This document shows, one piece after another, positions 36,139-46,609 of a stretch of 64,000 nt of DNA. The notes beneath the pieces are model-generated. The model was not told the DNA's origin. It saw only the letters and a list, made by a program, of their open reading frames with translations, and did not search any database. Position 1 is the first letter of the stretch. Each line of letters opens with the position of its first letter. The DNA comes from Paraburkholderia oxyphila NBRC 105797 (lineage in GTDB: Bacteria > Pseudomonadota > Gammaproteobacteria > Burkholderiales > Burkholderiaceae): positions 109,236 through 173,235 of the forward strand of contig NZ_BAYD01000012.1 of NCBI RefSeq assembly GCF_000685075.1, in the 5' to 3' direction. A program made the translations under genes and the position numbers.

Positions 36139-36481
36139 GGGAAATCCTGTTGCGGTCTCCAGCGCGCGGGTCGTGGTCGCTGCGCCGGATCGGTCGCCGC
36201 AGGCACGCGCAGCCTGGGTGAGGCGGCGCGTGCCTGCGGGCACGGGGCCCGTTCTGGGCCGGTACGTTTTTTTTACGGCTCGACTGCGTTGTTGCGTCTT
36301 TTTTGCGTTGTGCTGTTGCGGCGTGCTTGTGTGGCGCGCTTATGTGTCGCGTTCCGGCGGCGTGCTTCCGCGGTTTCCCGGCGGTATTGCCACGCCGTTT
36401 CCGATCGGCAACGCGCCGCGCGGGGCGAGCGCATTGCCATGACGCGACGGCCCGCGCGCTGTCACGCGGTAACGTTGCGCT
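36139..36481. other. Gap between the binding-protein and permease genes, with a strong hairpin
   Basis: No credible gene. A 14-base perfect inverted repeat, CCGCAGGCACGCGC at 36197-36210 and its complement at 36226-36239, forms a stable stem with a 15-base loop. A run of eight T at 36269-36276 lies on the plus strand. The hairpin is positioned so that binding-protein mRNA could be trimmed or stabilised relative to the permease. Confidence 0.6.
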
Positions 36482-37471
36482 TTACTTCACGACCGTCGTG
36501 GCATCCTTGAGCAGGTCGTCGGAGAGCTTCACGCCTTGCTTCTGCGCGGCGGCCGGGTTCACGTACAGTTGCAGCTTGTTGCTGGTTTCCGATGCGATCG
36601 CGCCGGGCTTCTCGCCCTTCAGGATGCGCACGACCACCTTGCCGGTCTGATGGCCGAGGTCGCTGTAGTCGATGCCGAGCGCCGCGACCGCGCCGCGCTT
36701 CACGCTGTCCGTATCGGCGGCGACGAGCGGAATCTTCGCGTCGTCGGCCACTTTCACGAGCGCCTCGTAGGCCGAGACGACGTTGTTGTCGGTGTTCGTG
36801 TAGATCACGTCGACCTTGCCGATCAGGCTCTTCGCCGCCGGGCCGATGTCCACGGTGCGCGGCGCGGCCGCTTCCTTGAGCGTCATGCCCTGCTGTGCGA
36901 GCAGCGTCTTGAGCTGCTTGACGACCACGACCGAGTTCGCTTCGCCGGGGTTGTAGACCATGCCCACGTTCTTCGCGTTCGGCACCACGCGCTTGATCAG
37001 CGCGATTTGCTTGTCGAGCGGGAGCTTGTCGGACACGCCGGTCACGTTCGTGCCGCTCGGCGCCCACGTCTTCACGAGCTGTGCGGCGACCGGGTCAGTC
37101 ACGCCCGAGTAGACCACGGGCACGGTCTTCGTTGCAGCCACAACGGCCTGTGCCGAAGGCGTGGCGATCGCGACGATCGCGCTCGGGTTGTCGCCCACGA
37201 ACTTGCGGGCGATCTGCGCGGCCGTGCCGGTGTTGCCCTGCGCGCTCTGGTATTCCCACTTGAGGTTCTTGCCGGCGTCGTAGCCGGCGGCCTTCAGCTC
37301 GTCGCGCACGCCGTCGCGAATCGCGTCCAGCGCGGGGTGCTCGACGATCGACAGCACTTCCACGGTCGCGGTCTCGGCCGCTTGTGCGGCGCCGGTGGCG
37401 AACGTGAGCGCGGCGGCGCCGGCGATCAGGGTAAGGGTGGCGGCCTTGGCGGCTTGCGTGAAGCTCTTCAT
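36482..37471 (-). CDS. ABC transporter substrate-binding protein (TrpX-like, ABC_sub_bind family)
   Basis: The product has 329 residues from ATG 37471. A signal peptide runs to about residue 31 (FTQAAKAATLTLIAGAAALT, cleavage near AQAAE). The mature protein shows the ABC_sub_bind pattern: VEVLSIVEHPALDAIRDGVR, NLKWEYQSAQGNTGTAAQIA, AIVAIATPSAQAVVAATKTV and IYTNTDNNVVSAYEALVKVA. GIDYSDLGHQTGKVVVRILK follows. Family members bind small ligands such as aromatic amino acids in the periplasm and deliver them to the permease. It heads the three-gene operon read right to left. Confidence 0.9.
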   Translation of the reverse strand: MKSFTQAAKAATLTLIAGAAALTFATGAAQAAETATVEVLSIVEHPALDAIRDGVRDELKAAGYDAGKNLKWEYQSAQGNTGTAAQIARKFVGDNPSAIVAIATPSAQAVVAATKTVPVVYSGVTDPVAAQLVKTWAPSGTNVTGVSDKLPLDKQIALIKRVVPNAKNVGMVYNPGEANSVVVVKQLKTLLAQQGMTLKEAAAPRTVDIGPAAKSLIGKVDVIYTNTDNNVVSAYEALVKVADDAKIPLVAADTDSVKRGAVAALGIDYSDLGHQTGKVVVRILKGEKPGAIASETSNKLQLYVNPAAAQKQGVKLSDDLLKDATTVVK

Positions 37472-38507
37472 TCTCTTTGATCTCCCCCGAATGGTCGGTT
37501 CTTTCGGTTCTGGACGGGTGTGGGCCGCGGGGCGCGGCAGCGCCACCGGACGCGCGCGGCGCTGCTCTGCACGCCGTGCGCCGCGTTGGGTGCCGATGGT
37601 GCGCATCAGGCCGGCGGCAAGGCAGCGAGCATACCATCGCCTTTCATGGGTCCGGAACGCGCCGGGCGCGAGTGGTGCATGGATGCGACGGTGTCGTGGC
37701 GGCGAGCGTTAAATCGTATCGGCGATTTTTGGGAAAAATCGGCGGAATGCTGGAAGTTTTCCTGGTTTCGGATTGGAAATAATGAAAGCCGCGCATGCGG
37801 CGAGATCATGGCCGGATTATGCGGTTCTGCAGCGCCCGATTGAAATGAAAATGTAATTTTTGCGAATAAAATCAATGGGTTGGCGCAGTTTGCATTTAGG
37901 GTTAGTACTATCATGAAGATGCGCTTTCGGGAGAGATTTCGCGGATCGTTAAAATGATGCGGCATCAGAATAAATATATTCGATGAGGCCCTCATGAGGT
38001 TTCGTGGAAAGGGTGGTTAATAATCCAAATTTCGCATTGGAAATGAATTTTCCAGACCGTCCGCCGGACGGGCCTCCTGCCGCCGCGCCGCGACTTCGAA
38101 CCCCTTTCCGCACCGATTTTTCAAGGGTTTTCGGCCGCTTCCGGGTGGTTTTCGTCAATTGACAGGGATCAATATACCTATCGATATCCGAAAAAACCCT
38201 CGGTTGCGGAAAGGGCGGGTTTATTGATAGCATCCGCGGGTCGCTGATTTTGGCCGGACCACCTTTCCGGTTTGAAATGCAGTGAACGGGGCAGGCGGAT
38301 CGCTTGCGCAATAGAGGCTGTACCCACAGTCTCTCCGAACTGAAGCCGCTACCAGGCGGCCGATACATGCCGGGCCCCGTTGCGTCTTTTGTCTTTTGGC
38401 CCGTCCTTGTTGTCCTCCCCGTCGAAGTCCTTGGGGTGCTGTTCGTGTTCGTTTGCGCAGGTCAACCCGTCTGCCCGGTTGACCCGAAAACAATCGAGGA
38501 GCTCCTG
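37472..38507. promoter_or_regulatory. Long divergent intergenic region between the TrpX-like and livK genes
   Basis: About 1.04 kb with no convincing coding content. Its middle (about 37730-38240) is clearly AT-richer than the surroundings. Visible dyads are CGATTTTT-GGG-AAAAATCG (37723-37741) and GGTCAACC/GGTTGACC (38460-38484). Promoters for both transporter operons should lie here. The size suggests more than one regulator or an unannotated RNA. Confidence 0.55.
38460..38484 (+). promoter_or_regulatory. Dyad symmetry just upstream of the livK ribosome-binding site
   Basis: GGTCAACC (38460-38467) and GGTTGACC (38477-38484) are perfect 8-base inverted repeats with a 9-base spacer, ending 10 bases before the GAGGAG site at 38495. 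It could be an operator or a 5' UTR hairpin. Confidence 0.5.
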
Positions 38508-39635
38508 ATGACGCCGTTGTCCCGCCTTAACCGCCTGACTTCCTTTTCCGTGGCCGCCGCGCTGCTTGCCTTTGGCGCAGCTGCGAACGCCGACACCGTG
38601 AAGATCGCCATTGCCGGCCCGTTCAGCGGCCCGGTTGCCCAGTACGGCGACATGGTCAAGGCGGGCGCCCTGACCGCAATCGAACAGATCAACGCCGCCG
38701 GCGGCGTGAACGGCAACAAGCTCGAAGCGGTCCTGATGGACGACTCGTGCGAGCCGAAGCAGGCCGTCGCGGTCGCGAACAAGATCGTCTCGCAGCACAT
38801 CCAGTACGTGGTCGGCCACGTCTGCTCGGGCTCGACGATTCCCGCTTCGGACATCTACGAGAACGAAGGCGTGGTGATGATCACGCCGTCGGCAACCGCG
38901 CCGCAGCTCACCGAAGGCAAGAAGCGCCAGTACATCTTCCGCACCATCGGCCGCGACGACCAGCAAGGTCCGGCTGCCGCCGCCTACATCATCAACAAGG
39001 TCAAGCCGAAGAAGGTCGCGATCCTGCACGACAAGCAGTCGTACGGCCAGGGCATCGCCACCTCGGTGAAGGCCGCGCTCGACAAGGCGCACATTCCCGT
39101 TGTCATATTCGAAGGCATCAACGCAGGCGATTCGGACTACTCGGCAGTCGTCACCAAGCTCAAGTCGCAGGGCGTGGACTTCGTCTACTTCGGCGGCTAT
39201 CACCCGGAAATGGGTCTCCTGATGCGCCAGTCGCGTGAACAGGGCGTGAAGGCCACGTTCATGGGACCGGAAGGCGTGGGCAACAAGGACGTGACCGCCA
39301 TTGCCGGCCCGGCTTCGGAAGGCATGCTCGTCACGCTGCCCGCCGACTTCGCTTCCGACCCGGCCAACGCAAAGCTCGTGAAGGCCTTCGCCGACGCCAA
39401 GCGCGACCCGAACGGTCCGTTCCAGATGCCTTCTTATGCTGCGGTCGAAGTGATCGCCGACGGCATCGCGGGCGCGAAGAGCACCGACCCGACCAAGGTT
39501 GCCGCCTACCTGCACAAGAACGCCTTCAACACGCCGATCGGCAAGGTGGAGTACGACGCTCAGGGCGACCTGAAGTCGTTCCGCTTCGTCGTCTACACGT
39601 GGCACAAGGACGCCACCAAGACTGCCGCGAACTGA
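38508..39635 (+). CDS. livK: Branched-chain amino acid ABC transporter, binding protein
   Basis: The product has 375 residues from ATG 38508, preceded by GAGGAG. A signal peptide ends near residue 29 (AAALLAFGAAANADT). The mature protein is a LivJ/LivK-type periplasmic binding protein: VKIAIAGPFSGPVAQYGDMV, QINAAGGVNGNKLEAVLMDD, VVGHVCSGSTIPASDIYENE, VMITPSATAPQLTEG and VDFVYFGGYHPEMGLLMRQS. It captures leucine, isoleucine, valine or related residues. The paired cysteines (DDSCEPK and GHVCSG) match the disulfide usual in Leu/Ile/Val-binding proteins. A strong hairpin separates it from livH, as expected for a binding protein made in excess. Confidence 0.95.
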   Translation: MTPLSRLNRLTSFSVAAALLAFGAAANADTVKIAIAGPFSGPVAQYGDMVKAGALTAIEQINAAGGVNGNKLEAVLMDDSCEPKQAVAVANKIVSQHIQYVVGHVCSGSTIPASDIYENEGVVMITPSATAPQLTEGKKRQYIFRTIGRDDQQGPAAAAYIINKVKPKKVAILHDKQSYGQGIATSVKAALDKAHIPVVIFEGINAGDSDYSAVVTKLKSQGVDFVYFGGYHPEMGLLMRQSREQGVKATFMGPEGVGNKDVTAIAGPASEGMLVTLPADFASDPANAKLVKAFADAKRDPNGPFQMPSYAAVEVIADGIAGAKSTDPTKVAAYLHKNAFNTPIGKVEYDAQGDLKSFRFVVYTWHKDATKTAAN

Positions 39636-39655
39636 TCCCGGCGCCGCACGCTGCG

Positions 39656-39682
39656 CACGCCCCGCCGCCATGGCGGGGCGTG
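39656..39682 (+). terminator. Intercistronic stem-loop between livK and livH
   Basis: CACGCCCCGCC (39656-39666) pairs perfectly with GGCGGGGCGTG (39672-39682) around a 5-base loop. No T-run follows. It probably protects or attenuates the livK message within the operon. Confidence 0.7.
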
Positions 39683-39779
39683 GAGTCTGTCTCGCATCAG
39701 TTGTGCGCGCAACAAAATCAACCAGATCGGCACGGTTTCAAGGCTCTCTCATCGGCTTCACTGCCGCGGGGCTTAAGGC

Positions 39780-40706
<927 letters not shown>

Positions 40707-40713
40707 GGTCGAA

Positions 40714-41985
40714 ATGAGTCAGACTGTTTCGGTTCGCATGGCCGCAGAAGGCCAGTCGTCGTCGCAGACCGTGAAGGGCGCGCTCGCCGCGGCCGTCGCG
40801 ACGATCATCCTCACCGCACCCATCCTCGGCCTGCAGCTCACGCTCGACGGCTATCAGGTCGTGCTGCACCAGCACTGGCGTCCCGTGTGGATTGCCGCCG
40901 CGCTCGTGTTCGTATTCCAGCTCATCAAGCCGATGCTGGTACGCGCAACGAGTACGGTGCGCTTGCCCAAAGCGCCCACGCTCGGCGCGCGCCAGCAGCG
41001 CACGGCCATCTGGGTGCTGCTCGCGTTTGGTGCGGTGTTTCCGTTCATGGGCTCGCGCGGCGCGGTGGATGTAGCCACGCTCGCGCTCATCTACGTGATT
41101 CTCGGCCTGGGCCTCAATATCGTGGTGGGCTTCGCGGGCCTGCTCGACTTGGGCTATGTGGGCTTCTACGCGGTGGGCGGCTACACGTATGCGCTGCTCA
41201 ACCAGTACTTCGGCTTCACGTTCTGGGAATGCCTGCCGCTCGCGGCGCTGGCCTCGGCCACCTTCGGCTTCGTGCTCGGCTTCCCGGTGCTGCGCCTGCG
41301 CGGCGACTATCTCGCCATCGTGACGCTCGGCTTCGGCGAGATCATCCGCCTCTTGCTCAATAACCTCACGAGCATCACGGGCGGCCCGGACGGCATCTCC
41401 AGCATTCCGAAGCCCACCGTGTTCGGCTTCGAGATGGCCCGCCACGCGAGCGTGGAAGGCGCGAAGACGTTCAACGAACTGATCGGCATCGAATACAGCG
41501 GCGAGCACATGGTGATCTTCCTGTACCTGCTCGCGCTGGTGCTGGTGGCGTTCACGCTGTTCGTCACGAGCCGTCTGCTGCGCATGCCGATGGGCCGCGC
41601 CTGGGAGGCGCTGCGCGAAGACGAGATCGCGTGCCGCTCGCTGGGTTTGAATCCCACGCGCATCAAGCTCTCGGCGTTCACGCTGGGCGCATCGTTCGCG
41701 GGTCTCGCGGGCGCGTTCTTCGCGGCGCGTCAGGGGCTCGTCACGCCCGAGTCGTTCACCTTCATCGAGTCGGCGCTGATTCTCGCCGTGGTGGTGCTGG
41801 GCGGCATGGGCTCGCAACTGGGCGTGGTGCTCGCGGCCATCCTGCTCACGGTGCTGCCCGAAGTCGCGCGCGGCTTTGCCGAGTACCGCATGCTGATTTT
41901 CGGCCTGGTGATGGTGCTGATGATGATGTGGCGTCCGCAGGGCCTCTTGCCCGCAAGCCGTCCGCACGTGGAGTTGCCGCAATGA
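40714..41985 (+). CDS. livM: Branched-chain amino acid ABC transporter, permease LivM
   Basis: The product has 423 residues from ATG 40714. It carries the extra N-terminal segment (about 1-115, two hydrophobic spans) seen in longer proteobacterial LivM proteins. The permease core then follows, with [40 protein letters not shown] and [20 protein letters not shown]. The coupling loop is [20 protein letters not shown]. It pairs with LivH to form the channel. The last codon overlaps livG. Confidence 0.95.
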   Translation: MSQTVSVRMAAEGQSSSQTVKGALAAAVATIILTAPILGLQLTLDGYQVVLHQHWRPVWIAAALVFVFQLIKPMLVRATSTVRLPKAPTLGARQQRTAIWVLLAFGAVFPFMGSRGAVDVATLALIYVILGLGLNIVVGFAGLLDLGYVGFYAVGGYTYALLNQYFGFTFWECLPLAALASATFGFVLGFPVLRLRGDYLAIVTLGFGEIIRLLLNNLTSITGGPDGISSIPKPTVFGFEMARHASVEGAKTFNELIGIEYSGEHMVIFLYLLALVLVAFTLFVTSRLLRMPMGRAWEALREDEIACRSLGLNPTRIKLSAFTLGASFAGLAGAFFAARQGLVTPESFTFIESALILAVVVLGGMGSQLGVVLAAILLTVLPEVARGFAEYRMLIFGLVMVLMMMWRPQGLLPASRPHVELPQ

Positions 41986-42751
41986 GCGCACAAGCGTTGT
42001 TGAAAGTAGCGGGCCTGCAGATGCGCTTCGGCGGTCTGCTGGCCGTGGACGGCATCGACTTCGACGTGCGTCCGAACGAGGTGTTCGCGATCATCGGCCC
42101 GAACGGCGCGGGCAAGACCACGGTGTTCAACTGCGTAGGCGGTTTCTACAAGCCGAGCGCCGGTGACATCGTGCTCGACGGCCACGCCATTACTGGCCAG
42201 CCGAGCCATCAGGTCGCGCGCCGCGGCCTCGTGCGCACGTTCCAGAATATTCGTCTCTTCAAGCAGCTCACGGTGCTGGAGAACCTGATGGTCGCGCAGC
42301 ACCTGAAGGTGAACCGCAACATGCTGAGCGGCCTGTTCGCGACGCCCGCGTACCGCCGCGCCGAACGCGCCGCGCTCGAGCGCGCCGCGTACTGGCTCGA
42401 GCGCGTAGGCCTGAAGCCGGTGGCCAACCGCGAGGCGGGCACGCTTTCGTACGGCCATCAGCGCCGCCTCGAAATCGCGCGCTGCATGATCACCGATCCG
42501 CGTCTCTTGATGCTCGACGAACCCGCGGCGGGCCTCAATCCGCAGGAGAAGATCGAGCTGCAGCAGATGGTGGACGGCCTGCGCAACGAGTTCGGAATCT
42601 CGGTACTCCTGATCGAGCACGACATGAGCCTCGTGATGGGTGTCTCGGACCGCATCCTCGTGATGGAGCACGGCAAGCCGATCATGATCGGCCTGCCCGA
42701 CGAAGTGCGCAACGACGCGCGCGTGATCAAGGCCTATCTCGGAGAGGACTG

Positions 42752-42752
<1 letters not shown>
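41982..42752 (+). CDS. livG: Branched-chain amino acid ABC transporter, ATPase LivG
   Basis: The product has 256 residues from ATG 41982, overlapping the livM stop as ATGA. Walker [15 protein letters not shown] is near residue 38. [20 protein letters not shown] is the LivG-type Q-loop, [14 protein letters not shown] the signature, and [15 protein letters not shown]alker B. It powers the LivHM channel together with LivF, whose start overlaps this stop by one base. Confidence 0.96.
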
Positions 42753-43453
<701 letters not shown>

Positions 43454-43476
43454 ACGCTCGCGCGTGGTGCGCATTG

Positions 43477-43525
43477 CGGCCCGCGCCGTTTCCGCTCTTC
43501 GTGCGGGGATGGCGCGGGCCGTTTT
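43477..43525 (+). terminator. Terminator after livF
   Basis: CGGCCCGCGCC (43477-43487) pairs with GGCGCGGGCCG (43511-43521), an 11-base perfect stem followed by TTTT. The loop is 23 bases. Confidence 0.75.
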
Positions 43526-43706
43526 CATTCAGTCGCTGCGTGCGATGGCAAGCCGTGGGCCAGGGGGTGTTGGATCGGCTTGATCGCACGTGACAGTCTT
43601 CTCGAATACATGATGTAGATACGTGTGCATGGTGGTAGAGGGCGTGTAAGCTGTCGATCAGTTTCGCGTCTAAATATATCCACATTGAATGGCGGCATCT
43701 TCATAT

Positions 43707-44137
43707 ATGAGCAATACTTACCAATACGGAATTCACGAAGGGCTAACGCCATCAGAATTGTTTTTCTCGTCGTTGTAGATGAGACTTGCAAGCAACTGGG
43801 CGTCGATGACGTGGTTGGCGTCGGCATGGTTCTACTGGGTCAGCGGTACATCCCAACGCGTAGCAAATTTGCGGGCGCGGTCAAGGGGACTTCGGTAGCC
43901 TCAGTCGTTTCGCGCCGTCTCCTGCCCTATGAATTCAAACGAGGAGTTTTACCAACGGTGACGTCGTTCAAGAGCCTCATCCTGCTGAGGATCAAGTTCA
44001 CGCGGAGTCTAGGCGCGTTCGTGGGTCGCGCTATTCCTGGAGTAGGCTGGGTTATCTTGGCGACCGATGTTTCGACCATTCTCTACCGTTCGGTTGTCGC
44101 CTATAACCAGCTCGCAAAACCTGAGGATCGTCTGTAA
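43707..44137 (+). pseudogene. Small membrane protein gene interrupted by a -1 frameshift
   Basis: Read from ATG 43707, the first frame gives NTYQYGIHEGLTPSELFF and then stops at TAG 43776. A second frame, one base back, continues VVDETCKQLGVDDVVGVGMV and runs on to TAA 44135-44137. Joining them across the five-T run at 43761-43765 yields one protein of about 143 residues, as expected if one T was lost. The joined product has two or three hydrophobic stretches (DDVVGVGMVLLG, LGAFVGRAIPGVGWVILATD). It resembles small membrane proteins found directly upstream of DUF1493 genes in enterobacteria. The DUF1493 start overlaps its stop. A sequencing error or ribosomal frameshifting cannot be excluded. 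The region is lower in GC than its surroundings. Confidence 0.65.
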
Positions 44138-44484
44138 TGGTGGATGCCTGGACTGAGCTTGAGGAGTTCATCAGGAAGGAGGCCGGCGAGCCGCTGATCG
44201 GCAAGCTGGATCTCACGCGTGACGTGGACCTTTACCACGATCTGGACATGAACCCGCCGCACATCGACCGATTGCTCAAACAGTGGGCTGAGCAGTTCAA
44301 CATCGATATGACCAGCTTCGATCTCCACGACTACTACCCCTCTGAGAAGCTTGGCATTGGCTCGTTTCTGGCGGCAGTGGTGAAGTCTCCGTTTAGTGCC
44401 CGGACGCGCGAAATGTTGGGCGGCCACGCATTGACGCTCGGAATGATGGAAGAAGCTATGAAAAAGGGACGATGGCAAGAATAA
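44137..44484 (+). CDS. DUF1493 family protein (acyl-carrier-like fold)
   Basis: The product has 115 residues. DUF1493 features are the N-terminal LEEFIRKEAGEP, the central DVDLYHDLDMNPPHIDRLLK with an Asp-rich carrier-like turn, FDLHDYYPSEK, and the C-terminal REMLGGHALTLGMMEEAMKK. The fold is thought to be related to acyl carrier proteins, but function is unknown. Its start codon overlaps the stop of the preceding membrane-protein gene (TAATG), so the two are coupled. A short terminator follows at once. Lower GC than neighbours suggests the pair was acquired. Confidence 0.75.
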   Translation: MVDAWTELEEFIRKEAGEPLIGKLDLTRDVDLYHDLDMNPPHIDRLLKQWAEQFNIDMTSFDLHDYYPSEKLGIGSFLAAVVKSPFSARTREMLGGHALTLGMMEEAMKKGRWQE

Positions 44485-44502
44485 AGCCGAATGGGCTTTT
44501 TT
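44483..44502 (+). terminator. Terminator after the DUF1493 gene
   Basis: AAAGCC (44483-44488) pairs with GGCTTT (44494-44499) and a T-run continues to 44502. The stem begins within the stop codon. Confidence 0.75.
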
Positions 44503-44698
44503 CATATTTGCAAGATCATTTTCGCCGAACAATGAGCTTTCAATTAAATTGGCAATTAATACGTTTCCCTTTCTCTGTGTGACATGCGTAACGGATACTG
44601 GACAAGCGGCCCGCGCTCACGATAATTGAGCGTTTCGCGAGAACACGGTGAGGCATGTACCGTGCGCGAAGGTATCTGAGTTACCGGAGAGTCGTTGG

Positions 44699-45304
44699 AT
44701 GTCTGAAGACTATGAAGTGCACGGTCCGCACGATCACGCGGTCGAGCACGCGGCCGCCGGCCGCGGCGGTCATGGCGATGGGGAGCGCGATCCGTTTCCG
44801 GGCCGCATGGCGGTGATGACCGCGATACTTGCTTCGATTGGCGCGATCCTCGCTTACCAGAGCGGCAACAGCGAAAATCTCGCGCTCTACTATAAGAATG
44901 AAGCGGCGATTCGCAAGACCGAAGCGGCGAATCAATGGGCGTATTACCAGGCGAAAGGCGAGAAGGAGAATCTCGCCGAATTGGGCGCTGCGCTTTCCGC
45001 GCTCACGCCGAACTCGAGCGAAGCGCAGCGCCGCTTTGCCGCCGACGTCGATCGCTATCGAAAGCAGAAGGAGCCCATTCGCGCGCAGGCGGAGTCGCTC
45101 GAGAAGCAGGTGGCCGAGGACGACGCGCGCGCCGAGGCCCTGCTGCACGGTCACCATCGCTGGGCCCAGGCGACCACGCTGATTCAGATTTCGATCGCCC
45201 TCACGGCAATTACGCTGCTCACGCGGAGCAAGTGGCTGCTGTGGACTTCGCTGGGCGTTGGCGCGGCGGGCGTGGTGCTGGGCGCATTGGCGTTCTTCGC
45301 CTGA
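44699..45304 (+). CDS. DUF4337-type membrane protein
   Basis: The product has 201 residues from ATG 44699, behind GGAG. After a His/Gly-rich N-terminus there is a membrane segment at about 38-58 (MAVMTAILASIGAILAYQSG). A long charged, probably coiled-coil stretch follows (about 60-150, with YYKNEAAIRKTEAANQWAYY), then two C-terminal membrane segments (TLIQISIALTAITLLTRSKW and SLGVGAAGVVLGALAFFA). This matches DUF4337 proteins, whose function is unknown. It stands alone on this strand. Confidence 0.75.
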   Translation: MSEDYEVHGPHDHAVEHAAAGRGGHGDGERDPFPGRMAVMTAILASIGAILAYQSGNSENLALYYKNEAAIRKTEAANQWAYYQAKGEKENLAELGAALSALTPNSSEAQRRFAADVDRYRKQKEPIRAQAESLEKQVAEDDARAEALLHGHHRWAQATTLIQISIALTAITLLTRSKWLLWTSLGVGAAGVVLGALAFFA

Positions 45305-45391
45305 GCGATCCTCGTCAGGCGTTGTTCACCTGGCCGGGAAGCGGTGTACCGCGCGCGTGGACCGTGAGTGCAGGCCGCTCTTGCGAACGCC

Positions 45392-45856
45392 TCAGCCGCC
45401 GCAAACGATGGCCGTGAGCAGCAGTGGCACGACCGATTGCACGGTGACGTCGCTATTGGCCTCGCGCACACGCGTGCGGACCGATTCCGCTGGGGCGGAG
45501 ACAACGACGCCATAGAGCGGCGCATCGAGCTCCTTGCCCGCGCCGCGATGGAAGAGCGTGTCGTCGTGCGCGTAGCCGAGCACGACGTAGATGGGAAAGC
45601 CGAACGCGCTCAGCCGGCTGCCGTGCACGGGGCTGAATGCGTTGACCGAATTGGCTTCCACCCGGCTCGGCGTCGGGTCGATGGACTTTTCTGCAATCAG
45701 CGTTGAAATGAATTCATGCGGGTTCGACTTGCAGTCGAACTGTTCGTCGTGGGATTGCGCCTTCGCGACGTGCGGCACGAGAAGGGCGGCAAGCCCCGCG
45801 CAAAGCGCGCAAAGCATGACGAAGAAAGGCACTACGGAGACTCGATGCTGGTTCAT
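45392..45856 (-). CDS. Hypothetical secreted protein
   Basis: The product has 154 residues from ATG 45856. Starts at 45871 and 45886 are also in frame, and none has a strong ribosome-binding site. A signal peptide (VVPFFVMLCALCAGLAALLV, cleavage near VAKAQS) leads into a mature part of about 120 residues with no domain I recognise. VEANSVNAFSPVHGSRLSAF and YVVLGYAHDDTLFHRGAG look structured. The composition is normal for a chromosomal gene. Function is unknown. Confidence 0.5.
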   Translation of the reverse strand: MNQHRVSVVPFFVMLCALCAGLAALLVPHVAKAQSHDEQFDCKSNPHEFISTLIAEKSIDPTPSRVEANSVNAFSPVHGSRLSAFGFPIYVVLGYAHDDTLFHRGAGKELDAPLYGVVVSAPAESVRTRVREANSDVTVQSVVPLLLTAIVCGG

Positions 45857-45978
45857 GGCAGTGACTTGCATTCCGCGTGAACCCATTCGACACCCAAACG
45901 CCGCTGGTGTTCAAGCGCCGCGGCACGGAAATTGCGCAATTCTGCGCCGCACCGCACATTCAGTGTGACCCAGTGGGT

Positions 45979-46048
45979 CAGACCCGGTCGGGCAGACCCG
46001 GTCGGGCAGACCCGGTCGGGCAGACCCCTTCGGGCAGACCCAGTCGGA
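45979..46048. repeat. Five tandem copies of a 14-base unit (CAGACCCGGTCGGG)
   Basis: Three perfect copies at 45979-46020 are followed by two diverged ones (46021-46048). They lie between the hypothetical secreted gene and the DUF2501 gene, in sequence without a credible gene. The spacing is direct tandem, not spacer-separated, so it is not a CRISPR. Confidence 0.9.
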
Positions 46049-46129
46049 CAGATCTCTGGACCGCAAAAGCCGGCCGCCTCGCGCGTGCACGCGGGCGTGG
46101 CCGAGCTTGTAGCGGTCCCGCGCGTTCTA

Positions 46130-46609
46130 TTAAAGCATTGATTTCGCCTGGGTCAGGATCTTGTCGCAAACCTGTTTGGTGGCCGCTTCTTTCAGGCCGT
46201 TGCCGGAGAGGTCGAGTTGCGAGCCATTGCCGGCCGTGAGGATGCCGTTGCTGCCCTGCGCGTAGCCGGTGTCCGTGGTGGCAGCGCCGCCGGGCAGCTT
46301 GCTGAGCAGCGAGTCTTTCACGCTGCTGGCAGAGTCGGCATTGAGGTAATTGTTCTTGATGCAGTACTGAAGCAGGCCCGTGACGTTGCCGACGCTGCTC
46401 GAGGTGAGCGAGGAGCCCGAAAGCGTGCTGCCGAGGCCGCCGAGATTGCCCAGACTGCCGCCCGCGCCCGAAGTCGAGCCGCTGCCTCCTGCCTGGTTGA
46501 GGAGGTTGCCAAGCTGGGCTTGCGCCGCATTCCACGGCGCAAGCAGAGCGGCGGCGACACCGGTCGCGGCGATCAGGGCGCGGGCGCCGCGCAATGCTGA
46601 AGTATGCAT
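46130..46609 (-). CDS. DUF2501 family exported protein (YjjA-like)
   Basis: The product has 159 residues from ATG 46609, preceded by AGGAG. A signal peptide ends near residue 32 (AALLAPWNAAQAQ). A Gly/Ser-rich stretch (GGSGSTSGAGGSLGNLGGLG) follows, and then the conserved DUF2501 core: GNVTGLLQYCIKNNYLN, then SVKDSLLSKLPG and KQVCDKILTQAKSML. The two cysteines (YCIKN and VCDKI) are typical. Relatives such as E. coli YjjA are periplasmic proteins of unknown function. It appears to be monocistronic. Confidence 0.82.
   Translation of the reverse strand: MHTSALRGARALIAATGVAAALLAPWNAAQAQLGNLLNQAGGSGSTSGAGGSLGNLGGLGSTLSGSSLTSSSVGNVTGLLQYCIKNNYLNADSASSVKDSLLSKLPGGAATTDTGYAQGSNGILTAGNGSQLDLSGNGLKEAATKQVCDKILTQAKSML

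Noticed and set aside
45979..46048. Possible CRISPR array
   Set aside because: Units are directly joined without spacers and there are no cas genes.
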